Part shown: positions 8,354 to 16,950 of the stretch, piece by piece
Position numbering within the stretch: position 1 is the first letter of the stretch
Layout: every line of letters begins with the position of its first letter
From: Kushneria pakistanensis
Lineage (GTDB): Bacteria; Pseudomonadota; Gammaproteobacteria; Pseudomonadales; Halomonadaceae
Reading direction: 5' to 3'
Assembly (NCBI RefSeq): GCF_014652795.1
Contig: NZ_BMZM01000003.1
Span: 434,001-498,000 of the forward strand
DNA length: 64,000 nt
Program-made: the position numbers and the translations under genes
Notes under the pieces: model-generated
Told to the model about the DNA's origin: nothing
The model's database searches: none
The model's input: the letters and a program-made list of their open reading frames with translations, nothing else

Positions 8354-10042
8354 TCAGACGTTCTCAACCGTCTCTGCGGTGTCTTCGCTGTCTGCGTCAT
8401 CAGCCTGCTCGCTGCCGGGCTCCTGGCCACGGGCACGTGCCTTGAGTGCTTCGATGCGCTTGGCGTTCTCGGCTGTGGGCTGGGTGTCGCCCAGTTCCAG
8501 AACACTGCTGGTGTAGGCACGAATCTCGTTGGTGAGCTGTTCGTTGCCATCAAGCTTCTGACCATAGGAGGGGATCATGCGCTTGAGCTTGCCCTGCCAC
8601 TGATCGGAGGCCAGCTGCTCGGGGAAGACCCGCTCCATCAGGCCCAGCATGATGGCCGGCGCAGTGGAAGCACCCGGTGATGCGCCCAGCAGTGCCGACA
8701 TGGTGCCGTCTTCTGATGCCACCACTTCGGTGCCGAACTGCAGCACGGAGCCCTTTTCCGGATCCTTCTTGATGATCTGGACGCGCTGGCCGGCGTTGAT
8801 CAGCTTCCAGTCTTCGCGCTTGGCGTCCGGGTAGTACTCCTTGAGCGCCTCAAAGCGATCATCTTCGGACAGCATCACCTGACCGATCAGGTATTTGACC
8901 AGGCTGAAGTTATCCAGGCCGACCTTCATCATCGGGAGAGTGTTGCTGGTGGTCATGGAGCCGAACAGATCCGTCCACGAGCCGTCCTTCAAAAACTTCG
9001 TCGAGAAGTTGGCAAACGGACCAAACAGGATGCGCTGCTGGCCCTCCAGCTTGCGGCTGTCCAGGTGCGGTACCGACATCGGGGGCGAACCGCTCGCGGC
9101 CAGACCGTAGGCCTTGGCGTGGTGACGGTTGGCAATCTCGGGGTTGCTGGTCACCAGGAACTGGCCACCGACCGGGAAGCCGGCATAGATCTTCCCTTCG
9201 GGAATGCCGGATTTCTGCAGCAGGGGCAGGGCAGCACCGCCGGCGCCAATGAAGACATGACGGGCATTGATGCTGTGCTCTTTGCCGTTGTCGTTCAGGT
9301 CCGCCCAGGTGACCTTCCAGCTGCCGTCATCATTGCGCTTTAGATCACGCACTTCACTGCCGGTGCTCAGGCTGAAGTTGTCATGCTTTTCCGACAGGGC
9401 GCTGATGAGCTGGCGAGTGACTTCACCCCACTCGGCATCGGTGCCTGCTTCCATGCGGGTGGCGGCGACCTTCTGTGAAGGGTCACGGCCTTCCATCATC
9501 AGCGGGGCCCACTCACGGATGACCTCGGGGTCTTCCGAGTACTCCATGGCCTTGTAAAGGCTGCTTTGCTGCATGCCTTCATAGCGCTTGCGCAGGAAGT
9601 CGATGTGGTCATCGCCCCAGACAAAGCTCATGTGCGGTGTATTGTTGAGAAACGAGCCCGGGTCATGCATGACGCCGTTGAGCACCTGATAGGACAGAAA
9701 CTGCCGGGTGATCTCAAAGGCTTCGGTGATCTTGGGCGGACGGGAGACGTCAACGCTGCCATCGTCACGCTGCGGGGTGTAGTTCATTTCCGCGAAGGCG
9801 GAGTGACCGGTACCGGCATTATTCCAGCCGTTGGAGCTTTCCTCGGCCACATGGTCCAGGCGCTCATACATGTTGATCTTCCAGTCAGGCTGAAGCTCTT
9901 CCAGGAAGGTGCCCAGGGTGGCACTCATGATGCCGCCGCCGATCAGGGCGACATCGATGGTTTCGTTGTCGTCAGCAGCCATCGCGTAGCCTGAAAACAT
10001 ACAGAAGTTCAGGCACAGCGCAGCTGTCAGTTGCTTTTTCAT
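8354..10042 (-). CDS. mqo: Malate:quinone oxidoreductase, E. coli type
   Basis: FAD-dependent membrane-associated enzyme that oxidises malate to oxaloacetate and passes electrons to quinone in the TCA cycle. The FAD-binding motif [15 protein letters not shown] lies at 31-45, and [10 protein letters not shown] plus [15 protein letters not shown] are family hallmarks. Length is 562 residues from the ATG at 10042; the frame extends upstream to 10135 but the MKKQL start gives a signal-like hydrophobic N-terminus ending near AMA (20-22). E. coli Mqo has a similar N-terminus, so this is not exceptional. The C-terminal 30 residues are acidic and low in complexity, fitting a halophile. A second, distantly related Mqo is encoded at 51975-53444. 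A perfect 8-base dyad lies upstream (10163-10204). Confidence 0.93.
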   Translation of the reverse strand: MKKQLTAALCLNFCMFSGYAMAADDNETIDVALIGGGIMSATLGTFLEELQPDWKINMYERLDHVAEESSNGWNNAGTGHSAFAEMNYTPQRDDGSVDVSRPPKITEAFEITRQFLSYQVLNGVMHDPGSFLNNTPHMSFVWGDDHIDFLRKRYEGMQQSSLYKAMEYSEDPEVIREWAPLMMEGRDPSQKVAATRMEAGTDAEWGEVTRQLISALSEKHDNFSLSTGSEVRDLKRNDDGSWKVTWADLNDNGKEHSINARHVFIGAGGAALPLLQKSGIPEGKIYAGFPVGGQFLVTSNPEIANRHHAKAYGLAASGSPPMSVPHLDSRKLEGQQRILFGPFANFSTKFLKDGSWTDLFGSMTTSNTLPMMKVGLDNFSLVKYLIGQVMLSEDDRFEALKEYYPDAKREDWKLINAGQRVQIIKKDPEKGSVLQFGTEVVASEDGTMSALLGASPGASTAPAIMLGLMERVFPEQLASDQWQGKLKRMIPSYGQKLDGNEQLTNEIRAYTSSVLELGDTQPTAENAKRIEALKARARGQEPGSEQADDADSEDTAETVENV

Positions 10043-10433
10043 GGGGCGTTTTCTCGACTTGCAGATTGAGGCTCGCCATTGATGGTGAGCCACCCATCGC
10101 GCACTAAAAACACAATGGGCAGAGGTGATATGCAAAAGAAGTGCGGCACTTTAACGCAGCCTTGCTTATCAAGGCATTTGTGAAGCTATAAAAATCGATA
10201 AGCAGTTTTGTTTAGTTCAAAAAGGCGGTAAATGAGGAAGGAGAAAAAGCAAGGCGAAGCGGCAGGGTCAGGGAACAGGCAGGACGTGAAAACAGCACGG
10301 TTCGGGAAATAGACAATGTTGACACATAAAAAATCCGCCTTGAGCGGATTTTAAAATACATCGTTGACAGGCATGCCAACCATGGCTTTATCAGAAGGCG
10401 ATCCTTTTATCTGAATGCCTGACAGAGCAACGC
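10043..10433. other. Intergenic region with mqo leader and operator-like dyad
   Basis: This 391-base gap holds the upstream region of mqo and the terminator of the small gene to its right. TGCTTATC (10163-10170) and GATAAGCA (10197-10204) form a perfect inverted repeat 26 bases apart. Read on the - strand a TATAGC-like -10 element lies between the arms. No further gene was found. Confidence 0.4.
10332..10350 (-). terminator. Terminator of the small membrane-protein gene
   Basis: Stem AATCCGC/GCGGATT (10332-10338 with 10344-10350). On the - strand it is followed by a run of T, and it lies 84 bases beyond the stop of the gene at 10434-10649. Confidence 0.65.
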
Positions 10434-10649
10434 TTAAAGAATGCGTACCGCCGAACCATCATATTCGCCATCGTTGGCGCTGTCGGTATCGGTGCGGGGT
10501 TTCGCCGCGCCCATGATGATCAGGGCGTGTTCATCACCCATGGGTTGCTGCCGTGTCTGCGCTGCGCGTCCAAAACGGCTGGCCAGCCACAGGCTGACGC
10601 CACACCACATCACCATGGCCACTGCCATCGTCATCAACAAGGAAGTCAT
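10434..10649 (-). CDS. Small single-pass membrane protein, unknown function
   Basis: A 71-residue protein that I do not recognise. Residues about 2-24 form one hydrophobic helix rich in Met and Ala (MTSLLMTMAVAMVMWCGVSL), and the rest is a short polar tail ending DGSAVRIL. The start at 10649 is chosen because an excellent AGGAGA lies eight bases upstream; the frame itself runs further to 10820. It has its own terminator and so is probably a monocistronic gene. Size and layout resemble other tiny membrane proteins, but there is no motif to assign a role. Confidence 0.55.
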   Translation of the reverse strand: MTSLLMTMAVAMVMWCGVSLWLASRFGRAAQTRQQPMGDEHALIIMGAAKPRTDTDSANDGEYDGSAVRIL

Positions 10650-11172
10650 GACCGTTCTCCTGCGTGGGATATTGTCGCCCATGATGAAGATGCGCCATGA
10701 CGCCATGGCGTCAAAAAAATGACGCTTTGGTGAATATTGCATCGTTAAAAATCCCGGCGTTGACACTTGATGTGAGGGCCGCGATGCGCATGGCCCTATG
10801 ACAGGCATGAGAAGGATCATGACATTGATAGCCCAATACTGGCACCTGGCCGGATCATGAAAAGGGTGATTGACATCAAGTGGTTAGCAATATGATTAAT
10901 TAATTCTTTGGCAGGAGATGTCATTTATTAAACTTTAAAGGCATTCATTGGTATTGGCCGGATGAAATGCTCCTCATGCTTTTGTTCATTATGGTGTCTG
11001 ATTTGACGGTTTTTCTTTTGGCACAGCCCGTTTAAAGGTTCTGATAGGTGCCCTGATACTGGCGGCTTATTTTGACGATTAGACCGCAAATCTGCACATA
11101 TCGTTACTCAATGTTGCCTCATATTTCTCTCCGTTCACATTTACCGCATCAGACGGTGGAGAAAGGGAAATC
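10650..11172. other. Intergenic region, no gene seen
   Basis: A 523-base gap lies between two small divergent genes. The left part is the leader of the 71-residue protein. The right part (10880-11150) is AT-rich with several weak promoter-like hexamers, none convincing. No conserved RNA structure was recognised. Confidence 0.4.
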
Positions 11173-11361
11173 ATGAGCCAGGCAACCATTGCACTTCTTA
11201 TTATCCTGTTCCTTGGCAGCGGTGTTGCCTGGTGGAACAGCAACCGGCACGACAGCAATCATGGCGGCCATTCCGGCTATCACCAGGGCGGTCACGGTGG
11301 TCATGGTGGCGGTAGCGGCGGTGGTGCTATCCACTTCCCCGACCCGCAGCAGTGCTCCTGA
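11173..11361 (+). CDS. Small His/Gly-rich membrane-anchored protein
   Basis: A 62-residue protein of unknown function. Residues 5-21 are a hydrophobic helix, then comes a tail in which His and Gly dominate (about residues 25-52: repeated GGH, GHG and GGG). The tail contains seven His in about 22 residues and could bind Ni, Zn or Cu, but that is inference. The ribosome-binding site GGAGAAAGGG lies just upstream of the ATG and a strong terminator follows, so it looks like a complete single-gene unit. It belongs to no family that I can name. Confidence 0.55.
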   Translation: MSQATIALLIILFLGSGVAWWNSNRHDSNHGGHSGYHQGGHGGHGGGSGGGAIHFPDPQQCS

Positions 11362-11438
11362 GCGAGCAGCGTTACAAAAGATTCAATTATTGATGATGTC
11401 GGTATGGTCGGTATAAAAGCGCCGACATCATTGATCGT

Positions 11439-11469
11439 AAAAGGCCCATCGCACTGCGATGGGCCTTTT
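11439..11469. terminator. Strong terminator after the His/Gly-rich gene
   Basis: A perfect 14-base stem (11439-11452 with 11456-11469) has an ACT loop and T-runs in both directions. It isolates the small gene from the gpgP-gpgS pair. Confidence 0.8.
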
Positions 11470-11634
11470 GCGTATGGGGGCGTCAATCCTGATATTTCGT
11501 TTTCCAGGACAACGTTTGTTGACACAGGTAGGCAATCTTTCATGCCCGAGCCTTATATGATGTGTTTAAGTTCATACAGACTATTCTGATTTTCCTGTCG
11601 CCATTAACGGCCTTTTACGATTAGAGCTGACACC

Positions 11635-12453
11635 ATGACGTCAACGCTTGAACAACCGCTGCTGGTGTTTACGGATCTGGATGGCTCCCTGCTGGACCAT
11701 GCCACCTATGACTACACGCCAGCCATGAGCTGGCTTGCGCGCCTTGAAAAGAATGCAGTGCCGCTGATCATCAATACCAGCAAGACGGCGGCGGAAGTCA
11801 TGGTGTTGCATCAGGCACTGGGGCTTGTCTCGCCCTTCATTACCGAAAACGGCGCCTCCATTCATCTGCCGGCCTCCTGGTGTCTTGATGAAACCCCTGA
11901 TGATCGAGGCTGGGCAGACATCGTGCTGGGTGAATCCTACCGTCGAATCCGCAATGTACTGGAAGCCATCAGGGCCACCGAAAGGTTTCAGTTTCGAGGC
12001 TTTGGTGATTTCAGCACTGAGGAAGTGGCCGAACATACCGGTCTTGATACCCAGGACGCAGAGCTTGCCCATCTGCGCGAGGCCTCCGAGCCCCTGATCT
12101 GGGAAGACAGTGATGACGCGCTGGAGCGCTTTCGTCTGCTGTTGATTGGTGCAGGGCTGTCACTGACACAGGGGGGGCGTTTTTATCATGTGCTGGGCGA
12201 CAACAGCGGCAAGGGGCGCGCCATCGCCTGGCTGGTCGACCGCTATCATCTTCTCAAGGGCAGACGCCCTCTGACCGTGGGGCTGGGCGATGGCCCCAAC
12301 GATGTGCCGATGCTGGAAAGTGTCGACAGGGCAGTACTGATTCGCGGCGAACATGATATCGCGATCAATATTGCCGATACCGTCAATCTCTATACAACAA
12401 CACAAAAGGGCCCGGCAGGATGGTCGGAAGGTCTTGATCACTGGCTGGGCTGA
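11635..12453 (+). CDS. HAD-IIB phosphatase, probable glucosyl-3-phosphoglycerate phosphatase
   Basis: Cytoplasmic HAD hydrolase of 272 residues in the mannosyl-3-phosphoglycerate phosphatase (MpgP/YedP) family. Motif I is FTDLDGSLLD (12-21), motif II NTSKT (47-51), then ENGA (71-74) and motif IV GLGDGPNDVPML (216-227), so it should be catalytic. Alone the family would suggest mannosyl-phosphoglycerate as substrate, but the next gene, 21 bases downstream, is a glucosyl-3-phosphoglycerate synthase. The likely reaction is therefore removal of phosphate from glucosyl-3-phosphoglycerate to give glucosylglycerate, a compatible solute. Substrate choice is inferred from context. Confidence 0.8.
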   Translation: MTSTLEQPLLVFTDLDGSLLDHATYDYTPAMSWLARLEKNAVPLIINTSKTAAEVMVLHQALGLVSPFITENGASIHLPASWCLDETPDDRGWADIVLGESYRRIRNVLEAIRATERFQFRGFGDFSTEEVAEHTGLDTQDAELAHLREASEPLIWEDSDDALERFRLLLIGAGLSLTQGGRFYHVLGDNSGKGRAIAWLVDRYHLLKGRRPLTVGLGDGPNDVPMLESVDRAVLIRGEHDIAINIADTVNLYTTTQKGPAGWSEGLDHWLG

Positions 12454-12474
12454 CAGCGACAGGGAGAAGACATC

Positions 12475-13695
12475 ATGAGCGATTTTTACCAGAACGGCAT
12501 TATTACCAACTTCCACAACCTCACGCGGCGCCCGCTTGAGGCACTGGAAAGTGATTTGATGGGTTTCTCGAAGCGCCGCCCGATGGGGCTGATTCTGCCG
12601 TCGCTTTTTTCCGAGCTTGAAGGCCCGGCGCTCACGCGCATCATCGATCAGCTCTCTCATGTCGACTATTTAAGCGAAATCATCATCGGACTGGACCGGG
12701 CCGATCGGGATCAGTTTCTTCGCGCTCGGGACTTCTTTGCCCGCCTGCCACAGCGCCATCGTATTCTCTGGAATGACGGCCCACGCCTGCGGGAACTGGA
12801 TGCCGACCTGGCGGCCGAATCGCTTTCGCCGCCGGCGCCGGGCAAGGGGCGCAATGTCTGGTTCTGCTCGGGATATGCCATCTCCTCCGGTCGTGCCGAA
12901 GCGATAGCGCTGCATGACTGCGATATCACCACCTATGACCGCTCGATGCTGGCGCGCCTGCTCTATCCGGTGGCCAATCCGCACTTCAACTACGAATTCT
13001 GCAAGGGCTATTACGCCCGCATTGCCGAGGGCAAGCTCAACGGCCGGGTCGGGCGGCTGATGGTGACGCCACTGCTGCGCGCACTGAAAAAGATCCACGG
13101 TCCGCTGGATTATCTGAACTACCTCGACAGCTATCGCTATCCGCTGTCGGGCGAGTTCGCCATGCGCGCCGATGTGCTGAACGACATTCGCATTCCCAGC
13201 GACTGGGGGCTCGAGATCGGTGTGCTTTCGGAAGTGCACCGTAATTACTCGACCAAACGCCTGTGTCAGGTCGACATTGCCGACAACTACGACCACAAGC
13301 ATCAGCCGCTCTCGCCGGAAGACGCCTCCACCGGGCTCTATCGCATGAGTACCGACATTGCCAAGGCGCTCTATCGCAAGCTGGCAACGCTGGGTGTGAC
13401 CATGAACGAGGCTCATTTCCGCACGCTCAAGGCCACCTACTACCGCACCGCGCTCGATATCATCGAGAACTATTACCACGATGCGATGATGAATGGTCTC
13501 AAGGTCGATCGTCACAGCGAAGAGCAGGCCGTGGAGCTGTTCGCGCAGAGCATCATGGAAGCCGGGGTTACCTTCCTTGAAAGCCCGCGTGACAAGCCCT
13601 TCATCCCCAGCTGGAGCCGGGTGCAGTCCGCCTTCCCCGATATGCTTGAGCGCATGTATGACGCAGTAGAGGCCGATAACGCCGGCGACGTCTAG
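12475..13695 (+). CDS. gpgS: Glucosyl-3-phosphoglycerate synthase (GT81-like)
   Basis: Retaining GT-A glycosyltransferase of 406 residues that joins glucose from an NDP-glucose to 3-phosphoglycerate. Visible features are GKGRNVW (123-129), the metal-binding DCD in ALHDCDIT (145-152), RYPLSGEFAM (221-230), DWGLEIG (243-249) and the HKH triplet (274-276), which fit GpgS-type enzymes. An excellent AGGGAGAAG precedes the ATG. It follows the phosphatase in the same operon; a dyad and then the Pho box of the secretion operon lie just after it. Mannosyl-3-phosphoglycerate synthases belong to a different family (GT55), so the glucosyl product is favoured. In halophiles glucosylglycerate can serve as an osmolyte, notably when nitrogen is short. 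Confidence 0.82.
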   Translation: MSDFYQNGIITNFHNLTRRPLEALESDLMGFSKRRPMGLILPSLFSELEGPALTRIIDQLSHVDYLSEIIIGLDRADRDQFLRARDFFARLPQRHRILWNDGPRLRELDADLAAESLSPPAPGKGRNVWFCSGYAISSGRAEAIALHDCDITTYDRSMLARLLYPVANPHFNYEFCKGYYARIAEGKLNGRVGRLMVTPLLRALKKIHGPLDYLNYLDSYRYPLSGEFAMRADVLNDIRIPSDWGLEIGVLSEVHRNYSTKRLCQVDIADNYDHKHQPLSPEDASTGLYRMSTDIAKALYRKLATLGVTMNEAHFRTLKATYYRTALDIIENYYHDAMMNGLKVDRHSEEQAVELFAQSIMEAGVTFLESPRDKPFIPSWSRVQSAFPDMLERMYDAVEADNAGDV

Positions 13696-13715
13696 CGTTA
13701 CATTTATCTACACAT

Positions 13716-13740
13716 CAGTGCCGGCCCTGCGCTGGCACTG
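13716..13740. other. Hairpin between gpgS and the Pho box
   Basis: CAGTGCC (13716-13722) pairs with GGCACTG (13734-13740). There is no T-run, so it is at best a weak terminator. Its right arm overlaps the first three bases of the Pho box, so it may instead affect promoter access. Confidence 0.4.
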
Positions 13741-13755
13741 TCATGTTTCTGTCAT
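13738..13755 (+). promoter_or_regulatory. Pho box (PhoB-binding site) before the type I secretion operon
   Basis: Two exact CTGTCAT heptamers (13738-13744 and 13749-13755) are separated by GTTT. The 11-base period is the one of the E. coli Pho box. It lies 82 bases upstream of the ABC-transporter start and reads in the same direction, so phosphate-starvation induction by PhoB is likely. Confidence 0.8.
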
Positions 13756-13837
13756 GCGTTCTGCTCAGGATGCCCTGTGTCTATCCCCGGGCAGCCGCAG
13801 CAAGCGACGGCAGGGTCAAAAAAAAGCTGAGGTAAGC

Positions 13838-15604
13838 ATGGCAGCAGCGAACACGTCCACTGATCTGGCCCTGGCCCTGAAAGCCTGCCGACGCTCGTTT
13901 GTGTCGGTGGGAGGGTTCAGCATGTGCATCAACCTGTTGATGCTGGTGCCGCCGCTTTACATGCTGCAGGTCTATGACCGGGTCATCACCACGCGCAGTG
14001 TCGACACGCTGATCATGCTCACGCTGATCGTGATGTTTCTGTTTCTGGTCATGGGCGGGCTTGAGCTGGTGCGCTCACGCATTCTGGTGCGCACCGGCAA
14101 TCGATTGGAAACGTTGACGAATACGCGTGTCTACCGGGCCATGTTTCGACGCAGCCTGCTGCGTGGCGGGCAACAGACGGCGCAGCCGCTCAACGACCTC
14201 ACCACGTTGCGTCAGTTTCTGACCGGCAACGGTCTCTTTGCCTTTTTCGACGCGCCGTGGATGCCGGTCTATATCGCCGTACTCTTTTTGTTCAATGTCT
14301 GGTTCGGAGTGTTTGCCATCGTGGCCGGGCTGGTGCTGCTGGCACTGGCGCTGGCCAACGAACGTGCCACGCGCAAGCTGCTGGCCGAGGCCGGCAGCGA
14401 TCAGATTCAGGCCCAGGAGCTGGCCAGTGCCAACCTGCGCAACGCTGAAGTGCTGCACGCAATGGGGATGCTGTCGGGCATCCAGGCGCGCTGGGCGCAG
14501 CGTCATCATGACTATCTGGTTCGCCAGTCGCAGGCCAGCGACCGTGCCGGGACGCTGGCCAACCTGTCCAAGGTGCTGCGACTGGCCTTTCAGTCGTTGA
14601 TTCTGGGGCTGGGCGCCTGGCTGGTGCTACAGGACAGCCTCACCCCCGGCATGATGATTGCGGGGTCCATTCTGATGGGGCGAGCGCTGGCGCCCATCGA
14701 TCAGATGATCGGTGCCTGGAAGGGGTTTGTGAGCGCGCGCTCGGCGCACCAGCGTCTGGAAGCCCTGCTCCGGGAAGTGCCGGCCGAGGAGGAGCGCATG
14801 GCCCTGCCGGCCCCGCGGGGAGATATTCGCGTCGAAGGCGTGTCGGCGGCGCCGCCGGGCGTACGGCTGCCCACGTTGCGGGGCATCAACTTCGTGCTGG
14901 GCCATGGCGAGCAGGTCGGCATTATTGGCCCCAGCGCGTCGGGTAAGTCGACGCTGGCCCGGGTGCTGCTGGGCATCTGGCCGGCCCAGACCGGCACCGT
15001 GCGTCTTGATGGGGTAGATGTTGCCCAGTGGCCGCGTGAAGCACTGGGGCCGCATATCGGCTATCTGCCGCAGGATATTGAGCTCTTTGATGGCACCATC
15101 AGTGACAATATTGCCCGTCTGGGCGAGGTGGATGCCGAGAAGGTGGTCGAAGCTGCCCGCATGGCCGGTGTTCACGAGATGATCCTGCAACAGCCCCAGG
15201 GGTATGACACACCGATTACCTCGGGCGGCGGTGCGCTGTCCGGTGGCCAGCGTCAGCGCATTGGCCTGGCGCGTGCGCTTTACGGCCGGCCTGTCATGGT
15301 GGTGCTCGATGAGCCCAACGCCAGTCTGGATGACAGCGGCGAGCGTGCCCTGATTCAGGCGCTGGCCCGATTGCGGCAGATGAAAACCACCGTGTTTGTC
15401 ATCTCCCATCGACCGGCCACGCTCAAGGCCGTGGACAAGCTGCTGGTGATGAAGGAGGGCCAGATCGGCGCCTTTGGCCCGCGCGATCAGGTTGTGACCC
15501 ATCTTCAGGCGCAAAAGCCGGCCAACGTGCGTCCCATGACATCCGCCGGACCGACGCCACCTGCAGCGCCTGATGCACAGACCACGGCGGCAGGTAACCA
15601 ATGA
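13838..15604 (+). CDS. Type I secretion ABC transporter (PrtD/AprD family)
   Basis: Inner-membrane permease/ATPase that powers one-step export through an adaptor and TolC-like channel. The 588-residue protein has an N-terminal membrane domain beginning LQVYDRVITTRSVDTL, and a C-terminal ATPase: Walker A GPSASGKST (364-372), signature LSGGQ (467-471) and Walker B VMVVLDEP (486-493). It lacks the N-terminal C39-like domain of HlyB/LapB types, as expected for PrtD-like exporters. The ATG at 13838 with GAGGT upstream is preferred to an earlier in-frame ATG at 13718, which would overlap the Pho box. Its stop overlaps the adaptor start (ATGA). The likely cargoes are the two signal-less exoenzymes encoded downstream. 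Confidence 0.92.
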   Translation: MAAANTSTDLALALKACRRSFVSVGGFSMCINLLMLVPPLYMLQVYDRVITTRSVDTLIMLTLIVMFLFLVMGGLELVRSRILVRTGNRLETLTNTRVYRAMFRRSLLRGGQQTAQPLNDLTTLRQFLTGNGLFAFFDAPWMPVYIAVLFLFNVWFGVFAIVAGLVLLALALANERATRKLLAEAGSDQIQAQELASANLRNAEVLHAMGMLSGIQARWAQRHHDYLVRQSQASDRAGTLANLSKVLRLAFQSLILGLGAWLVLQDSLTPGMMIAGSILMGRALAPIDQMIGAWKGFVSARSAHQRLEALLREVPAEEERMALPAPRGDIRVEGVSAAPPGVRLPTLRGINFVLGHGEQVGIIGPSASGKSTLARVLLGIWPAQTGTVRLDGVDVAQWPREALGPHIGYLPQDIELFDGTISDNIARLGEVDAEKVVEAARMAGVHEMILQQPQGYDTPITSGGGALSGGQRQRIGLARALYGRPVMVVLDEPNASLDDSGERALIQALARLRQMKTTVFVISHRPATLKAVDKLLVMKEGQIGAFGPRDQVVTHLQAQKPANVRPMTSAGPTPPAAPDAQTTAAGNQ

Positions 15605-16947
15605 GCCCATCATCCCCCACGTCCGGTGCCTCCTTCATGAACACGCGCGCGGAACTACCCATCAGCGATCGCGGTGCCCGTCGCGCCGGGTTGATCATTG
15701 TCTTGCTGGCCTTTGGCATCTTCGGCGGCTGGGCGATGCTGGCCAATCTGGCGGTGGCCGTCGTGGCCACCGGTACCGTCTCGGTCGAGTCATTCAAAAA
15801 GACCGTACAGCACCTGGAAGGCGGCATTGTCTCGCAGATCAACGTGGATGATGGCGATCATGTCAAGGCCGGCGATGTGCTGATGGTGCTGGATGCCACC
15901 CAGGCGCGTTCCCAGTACGCCATTGCCCGTACCGGCTGGTTCATGGCCAGCGCCGAGGAGGCGCGTCTGATGGCCGAGCAGCAGCGTCTTGATCAGCTCG
16001 AATTTCCCGCCGAGCTGACGGACATGGCCCGGGACCATCCGCGTCTTGCACAGATGCTTCAGGTACAGCAGAGCCTTTTTATCTCTCGCCGTCAGGCTCT
16101 GGAGGGAGAGCTTGAAGGTCTTGACGAGCAAAGCCGGCAGTTTCGCGAGCAGATTTCGGGGCTTGAGCAGACCATGGCCATTAACAACGAGCGCATCGCG
16201 TCACTGCGTGCCGAAGCCGGGGACTATCGCGCCTTGTTCCGTGAAGGGTTGGGCAATAATCAGCGGGTGCGTGAACTCGAGCGCCAGATCATGCAGTTCA
16301 ACTCGGACAGCGCCTCCTCGAAGGCGCAGATTGCCCAGCTGCGCTCACAGATCAGCGAAAATCGGGTCAGGATGGAAACGCGGCGACAGGCGTATCAGCA
16401 GGAGGTGGGGCAGGCGCTGCGTCAGGCGCAGTCCGAGATTGGTGATACTTCCGAGCGCATGACCGCACTGTCCGATCAGATGCGTCGTACCGAGCTTCGG
16501 GCGCCGGTCAGTGGCACGGTTGTGGGACTTGAAACGCATACTCTGGGGGCCGTGCTGGAGCCGGGGCGGCCGGTCATGAATATCGTGCCCAGTGCCGAGG
16601 GCTTTTTGATCGAGACCCGCATTGCCGCTCAGGACATCGATAACATCTACGTCGGTCAGCCTGCCGAGATTCGCTTTAGCGCCTTCAATCAGCGCCGTGC
16701 CAGCGTGGTAGAGGGAGAGTTGATCAACGTTTCGGCCGACAGCTTTCAGGATGAATCCACCGGGGCGTCCTATTACCGGGGGCGAGTGCGGGTCTCCGAG
16801 GCCGGGCAGGAAAGCATGACCGATGAGATGCAGCTGCTCTCGGGCATGCCGGCAGAGGTCATGTTGCGCACCGGTGAAAGGACCCTGATGGGCTATCTCA
16901 TGGCGCCGGTCACCGACATGCTGGCCCGCGCTGTTCGTCAGGATTGA
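15601..16947 (+). CDS. Type I secretion membrane-fusion protein (HlyD/PrtE family)
   Basis: Periplasmic adaptor of 448 residues that joins the ABC transporter to the outer-membrane channel. A single membrane anchor lies at about 28-50. The first half of the barrel-sandwich domain contains HLEGGIVSQI (71-80), then comes a long coiled-coil hairpin rich in Gln, Glu and Arg (about 130-290), then the second lipoyl half (LRAPVSGTVVGL) and a beta-barrel. The start codon overlaps the transporter stop by four bases, showing translational coupling. Neighbours on both sides complete a standard three-part type I system. Confidence 0.92.
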   Translation: MSPSSPTSGASFMNTRAELPISDRGARRAGLIIVLLAFGIFGGWAMLANLAVAVVATGTVSVESFKKTVQHLEGGIVSQINVDDGDHVKAGDVLMVLDATQARSQYAIARTGWFMASAEEARLMAEQQRLDQLEFPAELTDMARDHPRLAQMLQVQQSLFISRRQALEGELEGLDEQSRQFREQISGLEQTMAINNERIASLRAEAGDYRALFREGLGNNQRVRELERQIMQFNSDSASSKAQIAQLRSQISENRVRMETRRQAYQQEVGQALRQAQSEIGDTSERMTALSDQMRRTELRAPVSGTVVGLETHTLGAVLEPGRPVMNIVPSAEGFLIETRIAAQDIDNIYVGQPAEIRFSAFNQRRASVVEGELINVSADSFQDESTGASYYRGRVRVSEAGQESMTDEMQLLSGMPAEVMLRTGERTLMGYLMAPVTDMLARAVRQD

Positions 16948-16950
16948 TCC

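Noticed and set aside
8354-10042. Signal-like N-terminus of Mqo as a novelty
   Set aside because: E. coli Mqo carries a comparable hydrophobic N-terminus, so this is normal for that subfamily.
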